A DNA stretch of 38,631 bases from Elusimicrobiota bacterium (GCA_026388155.1 JAPLKI010000004.1:1-38631); one strand, 5' to 3'; shown: positions 8,554 through 16,298, numbered from the stretch's first letter. Numbers and translations: made by a program. The notes: generated from the sequence alone by a model not told the origin.

Positions 8554-10007
8554 TAAAATTCAATAACAGGATACTCTTCGTGGGTTACGGCGCGGTGGCG
8601 CAGTGCACTCTGCCCATCCTGCTTAAGCATGTTAAACTGCCGGCCAAAAACATTACGGTGATGGATTTCGAGAACCGCTCCGCTGCGCTTAAGACCTGGA
8701 CCGCCAAAGGCGTAAACTTTGTGCGCGACAGGGTTACACGGGACAATCTCGACAGGCTGCTCGGCCGCTATCTTTCCGCGGGCGATGTGCTTATCGATCT
8801 GGCCTGGAATATAGATTGCTGCGAAATCCTGCGGTGGTGCCACGACCGCGGCGTGCTCTACGTCAACACCTCGAGCGAGGTCTGGGACCCGTACGCGGCC
8901 GCTACGGACAAGCACCCGACCGAGCGCACGCTTTACTGGCGTCACATGAACATCCGGCGCATGACCGCGAAGTGGACGAAGGGCGGCCCCACGGCGGTAA
9001 TTGAACACGGCGCAAACCCCGGCCTTATCTCACACTTCACAAAACAGGGGCTGCTTGACATCGGTTCGCGCCTGCTGGCCGACAAGAAAGTCAAGGGCCG
9101 CGCCGCCGACGGGATCCGCCGGCTCATGTCCGAACAGAGTTTTAATCACCTGGCGATGCGGCTGGGCGTAAAGGTCATACATGTCAGCGAGCGCGATACC
9201 CAGATAACCAACAAGCCGAAGCAGGTGGATGAGTTCGTCAACACCTGGAGCGTGGAGGGCTTCCGCGAAGAAGGCATCACCACGGCGGAGATGGGCTGGG
9301 GCACTCACGAGAAGGAACTGCCGGCATTCGCCTACGAGCACAAGGAAGGCCCGAAGAACCAGATCTGCCTGGCGCGCATGGGGATGAACACGTGGGTAAA
9401 CTCCTGGGTGCCTGATTACTGCATACAGGCCATGGTGGTCCGCCATGGCGAGGCGTTCACGATCTCCGACAAACTGACCGTGTGGAAAAACGGCACGGCC
9501 GTCTACCGTCCGACGGTGCACTACGCCTATTGCCCAAGCGACTCCGCCATCGCCTCGCTCAACGAACTGCGCGGCTATGATTATAAGCTGCAGCCGAAAA
9601 TCCGCATTCTGACCGACGAGATAATCCGCGGCTCCGACATTCTTGGCGCGCTGCTGATGGGACACGATTACAACGCCTGGTGGACCGGCAGCGACCTGAG
9701 CATCGGGCAGTCGCGCAGACTCGTGCCGCATCAGAACGCGACCACCATGCAGGTCGCCATCTCGGTGGTGTCAGCGACCATGTGGATGCTTGAGAATCCG
9801 GACCGGGGCGTCTGCGTGCCGGACGACCTGCCGCACGAATACGTCTTAAAGATAGCCAAGCCATACCTGGGCAAGTTTATCTCTATGCCCACGGATTGGA
9901 CGCCGCTGAAGCATTACACCAACGAATTCCTGGGCCACAACAACCCTGCCATCGACCGGAGCGATCCCTGGCAGTTCAAGAACTTCCTTATCACGGATGG
10001 AGATTAA
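8550..10007 (+). CDS. hss: Homospermidine synthase
   Basis: Bacterial-type homospermidine synthase, 485 residues, which uses NAD+ to condense two putrescines (or putrescine plus spermidine) to sym-homospermidine. The N-terminal Rossmann motif (VGYGAVAQCTLP) and the blocks FVNTWSVEGF, ERDTQ and NPDRGV...DWTPL closely resemble my memory of the Blastochloris viridis enzyme, including the overall length (about 480). GGAGG (8536-8540) precedes the start. The gene is followed after 2 nt by a PLP decarboxylase, so the two form one unit that makes the diamine and then the triamine. The related carboxynorspermidine dehydrogenase is the main alternative, but it is shorter and lacks these blocks. Confidence 0.93.
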   Translation: MIKFNNRILFVGYGAVAQCTLPILLKHVKLPAKNITVMDFENRSAALKTWTAKGVNFVRDRVTRDNLDRLLGRYLSAGDVLIDLAWNIDCCEILRWCHDRGVLYVNTSSEVWDPYAAATDKHPTERTLYWRHMNIRRMTAKWTKGGPTAVIEHGANPGLISHFTKQGLLDIGSRLLADKKVKGRAADGIRRLMSEQSFNHLAMRLGVKVIHVSERDTQITNKPKQVDEFVNTWSVEGFREEGITTAEMGWGTHEKELPAFAYEHKEGPKNQICLARMGMNTWVNSWVPDYCIQAMVVRHGEAFTISDKLTVWKNGTAVYRPTVHYAYCPSDSAIASLNELRGYDYKLQPKIRILTDEIIRGSDILGALLMGHDYNAWWTGSDLSIGQSRRLVPHQNATTMQVAISVVSATMWMLENPDRGVCVPDDLPHEYVLKIAKPYLGKFISMPTDWTPLKHYTNEFLGHNNPAIDRSDPWQFKNFLITDGD

Positions 10008-10009
10008 AC

Positions 10010-11200
10010 ATGAACCCGAATCGATTGCAAAAACTGGCCGAAGAGCACGGAACGCCGCTGTTCGTGGTTGACCACGAAGAGATCCGGCGCAACTACGCCG
10101 AGTTCAAGAAATATCTGCCGCGGGTGCAGCCCTATTACGCGGTCAAGGCCAACCCCGACCCCGCCATCGTCAAGACGCTTTACGACGCGGGGGCCAGCTT
10201 CGACGTGGCCTCAATGCCGGAATTCGATATCGTCCACAAGAACATCCAGCATATGCCGCCGAAGCAGCGTCAGGAATGGATATGGGACAAGATCATTTAC
10301 GCCAACCCCATCAAGGCCATTGAGGCCCTGACACAGCTCGACACCTACAAACCGCTGGTAACCTACGATAATTTGGAGGAAATAAAAAAGCTGAAAGAAT
10401 ACGCCCCCAACGCGGGCCTCGCCCTGCGCCTTAAAGTCCCCAATACCGGCGCCATGGTGGAGCTTTCCTCCAAGTTCGGCGCGGATCCGGGGGAAGCGGT
10501 GAACCTTATTTTAGCCGCCGGCCGGGCAGGTTTCACCGTTGAGGGCTTAAGTTTCCACGTCGGCAGCCAGACGACCAACTTTGAAAACTACGTCCAGGCG
10601 ATAAATCTCGCCGCTAACATTTTTAAAGACGTGCGGGCCCGCGGTTACACAAAGATGAACCTTCTGGATATCGGCGGCGGCTTCCCCGCGCCGTATGATG
10701 AATCCGTCAAATCCTTCCGCGTTCTGGCCAAAAGGATCAATACCGAGCTGAACCGGCTTTTCCCGAAGGAAATAGAGATCCTGGCCGAGCCGGGGAGATT
10801 CATGATCGCGACAGCCGCGACTTCTATAGTCAAGATCAACGGCAAGGCGGTGCGCGATGGCAAGCTCTGTTACTATGTCAACGACGGCGTCTACCACACC
10901 TACTCCGGCATTATTTTTGACCATTGTCATTATCATATGAAGGCGTTCCGTAAAGGTCCGGAGCAGGTTTGCGCCGTCTTCGGTCCGACCTGCGATGCGC
11001 TTGACGTGATTTCAATGTCGGAAAATCTCCCCACGGACCTTGAGCTCGGAGAGCTTCTCTACAGCGAGAATATCGGAGCGTACAGCCACGCGTCATCCAC
11101 ATACTTCAACGGTTTCCCTCCCGCGAAGGTGGTACATGTGAACCAGTTCCAGACAAACCGGAAAAACCACAAGACCGCGGGCGCGGCGACGTCCCGCTGA
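10010..11200 (+). CDS. Ornithine decarboxylase-type PLP enzyme (alanine-racemase fold)
   Basis: A fold-type III PLP decarboxylase of 396 residues. Visible features: PLP lysine in YYAVKAN (K46), HVGSQ (about 183-187), the phosphate loop LDIGGGFP, EPGRF (about 260-264), YVNDGVYHTYSG, and the ODC signature FGPTCDALD with the catalytic-type Cys (C328) and substrate Asp. This favours ornithine (or ornithine/lysine) decarboxylase over diaminopimelate or carboxynorspermidine decarboxylase. Product: putrescine (or cadaverine), the substrate of the preceding homospermidine synthase. An in-frame upstream extension to 9896 was rejected because it overlaps hss and lacks a ribosome site; ATG 10010 sits 2 nt after the hss stop. 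Substrate preference between ornithine and lysine is not certain. Confidence 0.88.
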   Translation: MNPNRLQKLAEEHGTPLFVVDHEEIRRNYAEFKKYLPRVQPYYAVKANPDPAIVKTLYDAGASFDVASMPEFDIVHKNIQHMPPKQRQEWIWDKIIYANPIKAIEALTQLDTYKPLVTYDNLEEIKKLKEYAPNAGLALRLKVPNTGAMVELSSKFGADPGEAVNLILAAGRAGFTVEGLSFHVGSQTTNFENYVQAINLAANIFKDVRARGYTKMNLLDIGGGFPAPYDESVKSFRVLAKRINTELNRLFPKEIEILAEPGRFMIATAATSIVKINGKAVRDGKLCYYVNDGVYHTYSGIIFDHCHYHMKAFRKGPEQVCAVFGPTCDALDVISMSENLPTDLELGELLYSENIGAYSHASSTYFNGFPPAKVVHVNQFQTNRKNHKTAGAATSR

Positions 11201-11249
11201 CGCCCGCGACCCGGCCGGCCGGTAAAGCGGGCCAATCCAGGTTTTTTAT

Positions 11250-11322
11250 CCGCCCCCCGGAGAACCGGCGGGGCGGTGCGCTTTTCGGAAATGCCGCCGC
11301 GCTGATTTTCCGGCATTTTTTA
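11250..11322 (+). terminator. Tandem hairpins ending the hss-odc unit
   Basis: A first GC-rich stem (CCGCCCC...GGGGCGG, 11250-11276, closed by CCGG-agaa-CCGG) is followed by a second hairpin AAATGCCG/CGGCATTT (11289-11296/11311-11318) running into T residues, a typical intrinsic terminator. It separates hss-odc from the pyruvoyl decarboxylase gene. Confidence 0.7.
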
Positions 11323-11323
11323 C

Positions 11324-11329
11324 TATAAT
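11324..11329 (+). promoter_or_regulatory. -10 box directly before the pyruvoyl ADC start
   Basis: A perfect TATAAT ends 7 nt before the ATG at 11337. There is no Shine-Dalgarno, so the mRNA is probably leaderless. The -35 region would fall inside the preceding terminator and is not recognisable. Confidence 0.5.
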
Positions 11330-11336
11330 AATAAAC

Positions 11337-11885
11337 ATGGCAATAATGGTCCCCAAAGCGATATTTCTGACAAAAGGTATAGGGCGCCACAAAGAGAAAC
11401 TCTCAAGTTTTGAGGAAGCCCTCAGAGATGCCCAGTTGGCCCGTTTCAATCTGGTGCATGTCTCAAGCATTTTCCCCCCCCACTGCAAGGTGATTCCGAG
11501 GAAAATCGGCCTTCAAAGACTTCGGAGCGGACAGATACTGCACTGCGTGCTGAGCCGCAACGCGGTGAACGAAAACCACCGCCTTATAGCCGCGTCGGTG
11601 GGTCTTGCCATACCGAAAGACCGCGCACATTACGGCTATATCTCGGAGCACCACACTTTCGGGGAAACCGACGAAAAAACCGGAGATTACGCCGAGGATC
11701 TGTCGGCGCTGATGCTGTCGACTATTCAGGGCGTGGAGTTCGGCAGCGAAACCACCTGGGATCAGAAAGAAGAGATCTGGAAGTTAAGCGGAAAGATAGT
11801 TAAAACCACCAACATCACCCAATCCGCCATCTGCACCGAGGGAGTCTGGACTACCGTGGTGGCCGCGGCGGTCTTCGTATTTTAA
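11337..11885 (+). CDS. pdaD: Pyruvoyl-dependent arginine decarboxylase
   Basis: A 182-residue pyruvoyl enzyme that converts arginine to agmatine, the first step of the agmatine route to putrescine. The self-cleavage site is clear in LVHVSSIFPP: cleavage between S43 and S44 would produce the beta chain and an alpha chain starting with the pyruvoyl group. The C-terminal catalytic region ends with TTVVAAAVFVF, as in archaeal and chlamydial members. It is followed by agmatinase, which completes the pathway without urease or agmatine deiminase. The start codon carries a -10 box 7 nt upstream and no ribosome site. Confidence 0.93.
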   Translation: MAIMVPKAIFLTKGIGRHKEKLSSFEEALRDAQLARFNLVHVSSIFPPHCKVIPRKIGLQRLRSGQILHCVLSRNAVNENHRLIAASVGLAIPKDRAHYGYISEHHTFGETDEKTGDYAEDLSALMLSTIQGVEFGSETTWDQKEEIWKLSGKIVKTTNITQSAICTEGVWTTVVAAAVFVF

Positions 11886-11894
11886 CAGCAGGGA

Positions 11895-11963
11895 CTAGCG
11901 TAGAGGGGCTAGGGGTTTAGGGAAGGTATTTCTTTCCCTCTCCCCTCTACGCTAGCCTCTCGC
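11895..11963. repeat. Inverted array of 7-bp units (CTAGCGT/AGAGGGG type)
   Basis: Perfect 14-bp arms (11895-11908 and 11942-11955) sit inside longer 7-bp-phased arms: left 11895-11922, right 11936-11963. The right arm shares the 11-mer CGCTAGCCTCT with the array at 18372-18382 beside the four-helix-bundle gene. It fills the spacer between the pyruvoyl ADC and agmatinase genes, so its hairpin lies inside the likely mRNA. Confidence 0.8.
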
Positions 11964-11976
11964 CACTGTACCTATT

Positions 11977-12846
11977 ATGCTCTTCAAACCGGCAAAAACG
12001 CAGTTCATTCTGCGCAAAAAAATAGATTTCAGCTCCGCCGCCTTCGTGGTGGTGCCGGTTCCTTACGAAAAAACCACTTCTTACGGCCGGGGAACAAAGC
12101 ACGGCCCGAAGGCCGTTATAGACGCCTCCTGGCAGCTTGAGCTGTGGGATGAAGAGACCAAAACCGAAACCTGGAAAAAAGGAATTTTCACCGCAGGCCC
12201 GGTTAATTGCGCCCTGCCTGAAAATAAATTTTTCCCCGCGCTTGAAAACACCGTTGAAAGACTTCTCGCTTCCACTTCCGCTTTGCCCTTTTTTATAGGC
12301 GGCGAGCACAGCATAACCCAGGGGCTCCTGCCCCCGTTCATTAAGCGGCACAAGAACCTTTCCATCCTGCATTTTGACGCGCATGCCGACCTGAGGCCTT
12401 CCTACGAAGGGTCGGCCCACAGCCACGCCTGCGCGGTTTACCCGGCCTCGCGCACCAACAAACTTGTACAGATAGGCATACGCAGCGTAGGCTCGGACGA
12501 GCGGCAGTTCCATAGCGCCGGCGGAGTGAAAACGCATTTGATGCACGAGAACCTGGATTTTAAGAAGCTGGAACGGGATATCCTGCGCGAGTTGACCGGC
12601 ACGGTTTATCTGACCATAGACGTGGACGGCTTTGACCCTTCGGTCATGCCCGGCACCGGCACGCCGCAGCCGGGCGGCTTTATGTGGTACGAAGCCATGA
12701 AACTGTTCAAAGCGGTCTGCATGAAAAAGAAAGTAGTAGGGGTGGATGTGGTGGAAGTCAGTCCGATAAAAAGCACCCCCCTGACCGAATTCAACGCCGC
12801 CAAACTTATCTACCGCCTGATGGGATATCTCAGCGCCAGGCGCTGA
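11977..12846 (+). CDS. speB: Agmatinase (ureohydrolase family)
   Basis: A 289-residue binuclear-manganese ureohydrolase that hydrolyses agmatine to putrescine and urea. All metal-ligand blocks are present: GGEHS (H111), HFDAHADLR (D134, H136, D138) and IDVDGFDP (D215, D217), plus the C-terminal DVVEVSP. Arginase is less likely because the neighbour makes agmatine. The 91-nt spacer after pyruvoyl ADC contains a hairpin of inverted heptamer arrays. Together with hss and odc the product pool leads to homospermidine. Confidence 0.93.
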   Translation: MLFKPAKTQFILRKKIDFSSAAFVVVPVPYEKTTSYGRGTKHGPKAVIDASWQLELWDEETKTETWKKGIFTAGPVNCALPENKFFPALENTVERLLASTSALPFFIGGEHSITQGLLPPFIKRHKNLSILHFDAHADLRPSYEGSAHSHACAVYPASRTNKLVQIGIRSVGSDERQFHSAGGVKTHLMHENLDFKKLERDILRELTGTVYLTIDVDGFDPSVMPGTGTPQPGGFMWYEAMKLFKAVCMKKKVVGVDVVEVSPIKSTPLTEFNAAKLIYRLMGYLSARR

Positions 12847-12847
12847 G

Positions 12848-12986
12848 GATCTGCTGTAGTAAATATAAGGCCCCTTATCGTTAGTTCCCCTCTCACTTAA
12901 TGTTTCCGGACACCCCAGAAAAATTGTAAAAAGTAAGCCGCATCGCCATAATACAAAAAGCGGCGGGGTTTTTATAAATTTTTACA
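12848..12986 (+). repeat. Diverged 3' element, copy 1 (after speB)
   Basis: Starting 2 nt after the speB stop, this segment shares with 14146-14262 an opening GATCTG..TAGTAAA.ATAAG word, a central TTAA.GTTTCC word and an ending AAAGCGG..GG..TTTATAAA. It ends in an intrinsic-terminator-like hairpin (GCCGC/GCGGC, 12937-12941/12960-12964, then GGGGTTTTT). Confidence 0.55.
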
Positions 12987-13233
12987 CAGTCCCTCACGCC
13001 GGACGTTGTCCTGGCGGGTTAGGCTGCGGAGAGTTATTTGTTTTAGTCTTCAGCCGGGGCGGGTTCCATATCTTCATATAAGTCTACCCGTGGGCCCCGT
13101 AATTCTTACAGAAAATCATATCCACGGCGGCTTCCCGGCTTAGGCCGCTGGTCCCGGAAATGCGTCTGATAAGCTGTAACTACTGAGCCACTCGTAAGTA
13201 ATATGAATTTAAAATAATATATAATTTTTTATT
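12987..13233 (+). other. Intergenic spacer upstream of HD gene
   Basis: No gene was seen. The last 35 nt are AT-rich and contain TATAAT (13220-13225), 8 nt before the ATG of the HD gene, again with no Shine-Dalgarno. Confidence 0.45.
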
Positions 13234-14124
13234 ATGCCGACACCGATGCATTCAGTGCAATTTTCCCAGCTGGTTGACATGTATAACCCGGCGGCGGTTT
13301 TTGAAGAGGTCAAAAGCATCTTTGTAAGCTCATATCCCGTCAACGAATTTGAGGACATCAGAAAAGCATACAAGGATTTTATGATCCTTTATGCCGGGAA
13401 ATACCCCGGTTACTGCGCCTGCAACACCCATTATCACGATAAGATGCACGTTACCGATTCGCTTCTTGCAATGGCGAGACTGATAGACGGCTATAACACC
13501 GTCCACAAAAAACTCCCCGTGCAGCTGGTAAAGCTCGGTTTTATAGCCGCCATCTTCCATGACGCGGGCTACATTCAGAGCGTTCACGACATGAAAGGCA
13601 CCGGCGCGAAGTATACCCTGACCCACGTTGAAAGAAGCATTAACTTCATTAAACACTATTTTGCCAAGAACAATTACCGCAAAAACGACGCGCGCATCAT
13701 CTCCGATATGGTCTTATGCACCGATCTAATGTTTCCCATAGAAAAGATCGGGTTCAGAAGTCCTGCCGAAAGGACCGCCGGATTAATGCTCGCCTCCGCC
13801 GATCTGCTGGGCCAGATGGCGTCGAGATGCTATCTGGAGCGGTTGATATTTTTATACAGGGAATTCCGCGAAGGGCACGTGAAGGGCTATTCGTCGGAGC
13901 TGGGGCTGCTGCGCAAAACCATGGATTTCTCAAAATTCATCCAGAAGCGCCTTAAGGTCGTGCTTGAAAACACCGCGCAATACGCTCATTTACATTTTAA
14001 GAAAAAATATCACATCGACAAGAACTTTTACCGCGAGGCGGTGGAAAACCAGCTGAATTATCTGGAAGGCACGGTCTTAAAAAATCCGAAGGAGTACAGG
14101 AAGTATCTCCGCCGCTCAAGATAA
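13234..14124 (+). CDS. HD / cyclic-nucleotide-phosphodiesterase-like phosphohydrolase
   Basis: A 296-residue soluble protein with the pattern of the HD superfamily, closest in layout to PDEase-I type domains. THYHDKMHVTD (H68, H72) resembles the HNxxHAxDV box, IFHDAGYIQ (H109, D110) the HD box, and SADLLGQMASRCYLERL the late Asp box. These residues would hold two metals and hydrolyse a phosphoester; the substrate (cyclic nucleotide or other) is unknown. No sensory domain is attached. The gene is monocistronic, preceded by a -10 box 8 nt from its ATG and followed by a copy of the 3' element also found after speB. Confidence 0.7.
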   Translation: MPTPMHSVQFSQLVDMYNPAAVFEEVKSIFVSSYPVNEFEDIRKAYKDFMILYAGKYPGYCACNTHYHDKMHVTDSLLAMARLIDGYNTVHKKLPVQLVKLGFIAAIFHDAGYIQSVHDMKGTGAKYTLTHVERSINFIKHYFAKNNYRKNDARIISDMVLCTDLMFPIEKIGFRSPAERTAGLMLASADLLGQMASRCYLERLIFLYREFREGHVKGYSSELGLLRKTMDFSKFIQKRLKVVLENTAQYAHLHFKKKYHIDKNFYREAVENQLNYLEGTVLKNPKEYRKYLRRSR

Positions 14125-14145
14125 TGCCCGGCGGGGGAATTTTCA

Positions 14146-14262
14146 GATCTGTAGTAAACATAAGACCCGGACCTTAAGTTTCCAACCGCCTAAAAAAACC
14201 CACAAAAGCATTCCCCTGCCGCTGTAACAGCAAAAGCGGGGTTGGTTTTATAAAATTTTGCA
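14146..14262 (+). repeat. Diverged 3' element, copy 2 (after HD gene)
   Basis: Second copy of the element after speB, starting 22 nt past the HD gene stop. It ends in a hairpin (CCGCT/AGCGG, 14219-14223/14235-14239) followed by GGTTTTATAAAATTTT, which can serve as an intrinsic terminator. Confidence 0.55.
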
Positions 14263-14581
14263 AGGTATCTGTTTACCTGCGGGCGGGACAATCGGACGTA
14301 TCTCAAAATCGGGTGGGGAAATATTTTAGTGAAATTAGTGACGCGATATGCGAACGTTTTATTGATATCCGCCGGGGTGGCGGCGGGTTTATTTGCGGGG
14401 GTTTTCCGGAAGGCGACTTGGTCTTGCAGTCAGGGGAGCCTGAGGATAAGGGCGGCCGCGCTGGCCGACCCGGCCCCCGCAAATAAACCCGCCGACAGGC
14501 CCCAGGCCAATTGTGTGACTAGCGTTAGTTTATAAAGAAAAGGTCGTGTCTGCCTTTTTGCCTCTTACAGAAATCACGGCG
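14263..14581. other. Intergenic region between HD gene and cupin
   Basis: No convincing gene was seen. A GTG-started 68-codon frame (14329-14535) is produced by the inverted repeat and resembles nothing. Near the right end AAAAGG/CCTTTT around 14538-14558 could form a small hairpin terminator. The main feature is the inverted repeat at 14381-14494. Confidence 0.45.
14381..14494. repeat. 21-bp perfect inverted repeat with structured 72-nt loop
   Basis: The arms 14381-14401 and 14474-14494 are exact reverse complements (the left arm begins CGGCGGGTTTATTTG). The loop itself contains two small hairpins: CAGG/CCTG (14431-14442) and CGGCC/GGCCG (14453-14467). Flanking GGGG/CCCC tracts could extend the stem. 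It is not placed like a terminator. Confidence 0.8.
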
Positions 14582-14944
14582 CTATTTTTCACGGCGCACG
14601 GTTTCGTGCGAGAAGGCCGGCAGGCATATGGATATGTATTCCGCGCCGTCCTCTTCAGGCGTTGAATAACACACCCGCTCGCCCGCCTCCATTATAATGG
14701 CCTGCCCGCCGCGCACATCGAAAACTCCGGACGGGGTTTCCACCCTGAGCATTCCCTTCAGGACCAGCGTGTACTCCGAGAAACGGGGATTCTGCGGCGG
14801 CTCTTCCCAGCCGGCAGGACTTACCATGCGGGCCACGCTTATAATAGTGGTTTGGGTACTGACCCGACCTATATATTCCTCGATAACTTTCGGCTTGTTT
14901 CCCGCCGCCTGCACAAGAGTCGGTCCCTTGATAAATATGGACAT
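14582..14944 (-). CDS. Cupin-domain protein
   Basis: A 120-residue small cupin (beta-barrel) protein. The barrel is recognisable from the SEYTLVLKGMLRVETPSGVFDVRGGQAIIMEAGERVCYSTPE-type block, but the metal-binding His/Glu set of classical cupins is thin, so a metal-independent binding role is possible. It resembles the EutQ-like small cupins. It lies 97 nt downstream of the acyl-CoA-dehydrogenase-like gene on the same strand and may be co-transcribed with it. The ligand is unknown. Confidence 0.75.
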   Translation of the reverse strand: MSIFIKGPTLVQAAGNKPKVIEEYIGRVSTQTTIISVARMVSPAGWEEPPQNPRFSEYTLVLKGMLRVETPSGVFDVRGGQAIIMEAGERVCYSTPEEDGAEYISICLPAFSHETVRREK

Positions 14945-15041
14945 AACACCTCCCGCATTCCAACCACGCTTTTTAAGCAGGTATTGTATTTTTTTAGCGG
15001 ACTATTTCAAAATAAAACAATCGCCCGATCGCGGATTCGGG

Positions 15042-16151
15042 TTAAAACGATTCCAGTTTGTCGAATTCGGACACTTTCTTTTTTTCCAGCAGAGGGGCCA
15101 TATCGCGGGCGTAGGAAAAGGGGCCTTTCGGCCAGCCGAAAGCCAGCTTGACGGCGGTCTCTATATCGTATTCGGAGGCCATGATCTCTGAGGCCAGCAC
15201 CCGCGCCTCGGCTATAATAGGGGACAGTATCCGGGTGAAAATCTCCTCTTTTGAAGTCTGTTTCAGGCCAAGGTACTTTATCACATTTGACAGTATCGGG
15301 TTTTCACCCACTATTTTACCATCCGCATAAATATAAAACCCTATGGTGGACTTGCGGCCCAGCTGGCCGTACTGCACCAGCCGCAGTTCGGTGGCTGAAG
15401 GCGCCAGGCGCTCCGGAGAGCCAAGCGCCGCGTATATTTCCTGCGCCGCCTTATAATCTTCGTCCAGACCGATAAAATCCACGGTCTCAAAGGGGCCGAA
15501 AGGCAGCTGCCCCACTTCTTTGAAAGCGGTGTCTATCGCGTAAGGGCTGCCCTTCCCCTCTTCCAGAACCTTGAATGCGTTAAGGATAAACGGCCTGAGC
15601 AGCCGTTCCACTATCTGGCCCGGATTATCTTTCACTATAACCGGGGTCTTGTTTATCTTTCGCAGTAAATTCAGACAGGCCTCAAGCGCGCCGTCGCCGG
15701 TGCGGTTTGTTTTGACAAGTTCTACCAGCGGGTTTGAGCGCACAGGCCGCACGAAGTTAAAACCCACCGCCAGTTCCTCCGGCAGTTCGGTATTTTCAAG
15801 AAGCTTTTTAAGCGGAGTCACCGAGCAGTTCGCGGCCACAATGCAGGAGGACTCCATCACTCCTTTCAGTTTCGCGAAACACATCTTTCGGTCTTCCATG
15901 TCACGGGACATGGTTTCTATTACAATATCCGCCCCTTTAAACTGGGCGAGATCCTGTATCCCCTCAATATTTGAAAATAATTCGCTTTTTCCTTCGCGCG
16001 AAAGCGTCCAGCTTATTTTGGCCAGCGCCACATTCAGACTGTCTTTGAAATCATCGTAAATGCGCACCTGAAATCCATTTTGTAAAAAAATTTCCGCCAA
16101 AGCCGTGCCTGCGGCGCCTGAACCGACAATACCTATAGCCTTTATTTCCAT
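15042..16151 (-). CDS. 3-hydroxyacyl-CoA dehydrogenase-like protein with altered active site
   Basis: A 369-residue protein with the full 3-hydroxyacyl-CoA dehydrogenase architecture: an NAD-binding Rossmann fold (GSGAAG, residues 10-15), then two copies of the C-terminal helical domain (about 178-275, with GPFETVDFIGLDE and LGRKSTIGFYIY, and about 305-360). The family's catalytic His in LHFFNP is replaced by Asn (GFNFVRP, N132), and the conserved Asn of the GxxVNRLL motif by Glu (QIVERLL, E182). The dehydrogenase reaction is therefore doubtful; another NAD-dependent hydroxyacid reaction or a binding role is possible. No thiolase or hydratase genes are nearby. A GGGAG ribosome site precedes the start. 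Confidence 0.85.
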   Translation of the reverse strand: MEIKAIGIVGSGAAGTALAEIFLQNGFQVRIYDDFKDSLNVALAKISWTLSREGKSELFSNIEGIQDLAQFKGADIVIETMSRDMEDRKMCFAKLKGVMESSCIVAANCSVTPLKKLLENTELPEELAVGFNFVRPVRSNPLVELVKTNRTGDGALEACLNLLRKINKTPVIVKDNPGQIVERLLRPFILNAFKVLEEGKGSPYAIDTAFKEVGQLPFGPFETVDFIGLDEDYKAAQEIYAALGSPERLAPSATELRLVQYGQLGRKSTIGFYIYADGKIVGENPILSNVIKYLGLKQTSKEEIFTRILSPIIAEARVLASEIMASEYDIETAVKLAFGWPKGPFSYARDMAPLLEKKKVSEFDKLESF

Positions 16152-16166
16152 ATCAACTCCCTTTTA

Positions 16167-16287
16167 GCCGGATAAAGACTGCCATACGCCATAAGGGCGC
16201 TGCGCCCGCCATAAGCCATATGCCAGAGGCCATAAGCTATAAGGAAACTCCTGAAAAAGCATATGGTATACGGCTTATCGCAATGGC
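16167..16287. repeat. Inverted array of 7-bp units (GCCATAA)
   Basis: The left arm (16181-16242) has seven 7-bp units close to GCCATAA, interrupted by a 13-nt perfect palindrome (GGGCGC-t-GCGCCC, 16195-16207). The unit phase extends left to GCCGGAT (16167). The right arm (16260-16287) carries four degenerate units of the complementary TTATGGC type. It fills the spacer between the dehydrogenase-like gene and the unknown membrane protein. Confidence 0.75.
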
Positions 16288-16298
16288 TGTATCTATTG

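Noticed and set aside
10010-11200. Carboxynorspermidine decarboxylase or diaminopimelate decarboxylase
   Set aside because: The ODC-type FGPTCDALD motif and the homospermidine synthase partner favour ornithine decarboxylase; there is no lysine operon context.
14329-14535. 68-codon frame with a GTG start and hydrophobic N-terminus
   Set aside because: It spans the 21-bp inverted repeat, has no ribosome site and no similarity to any family; the hydrophobic part is a by-product of the repeat.
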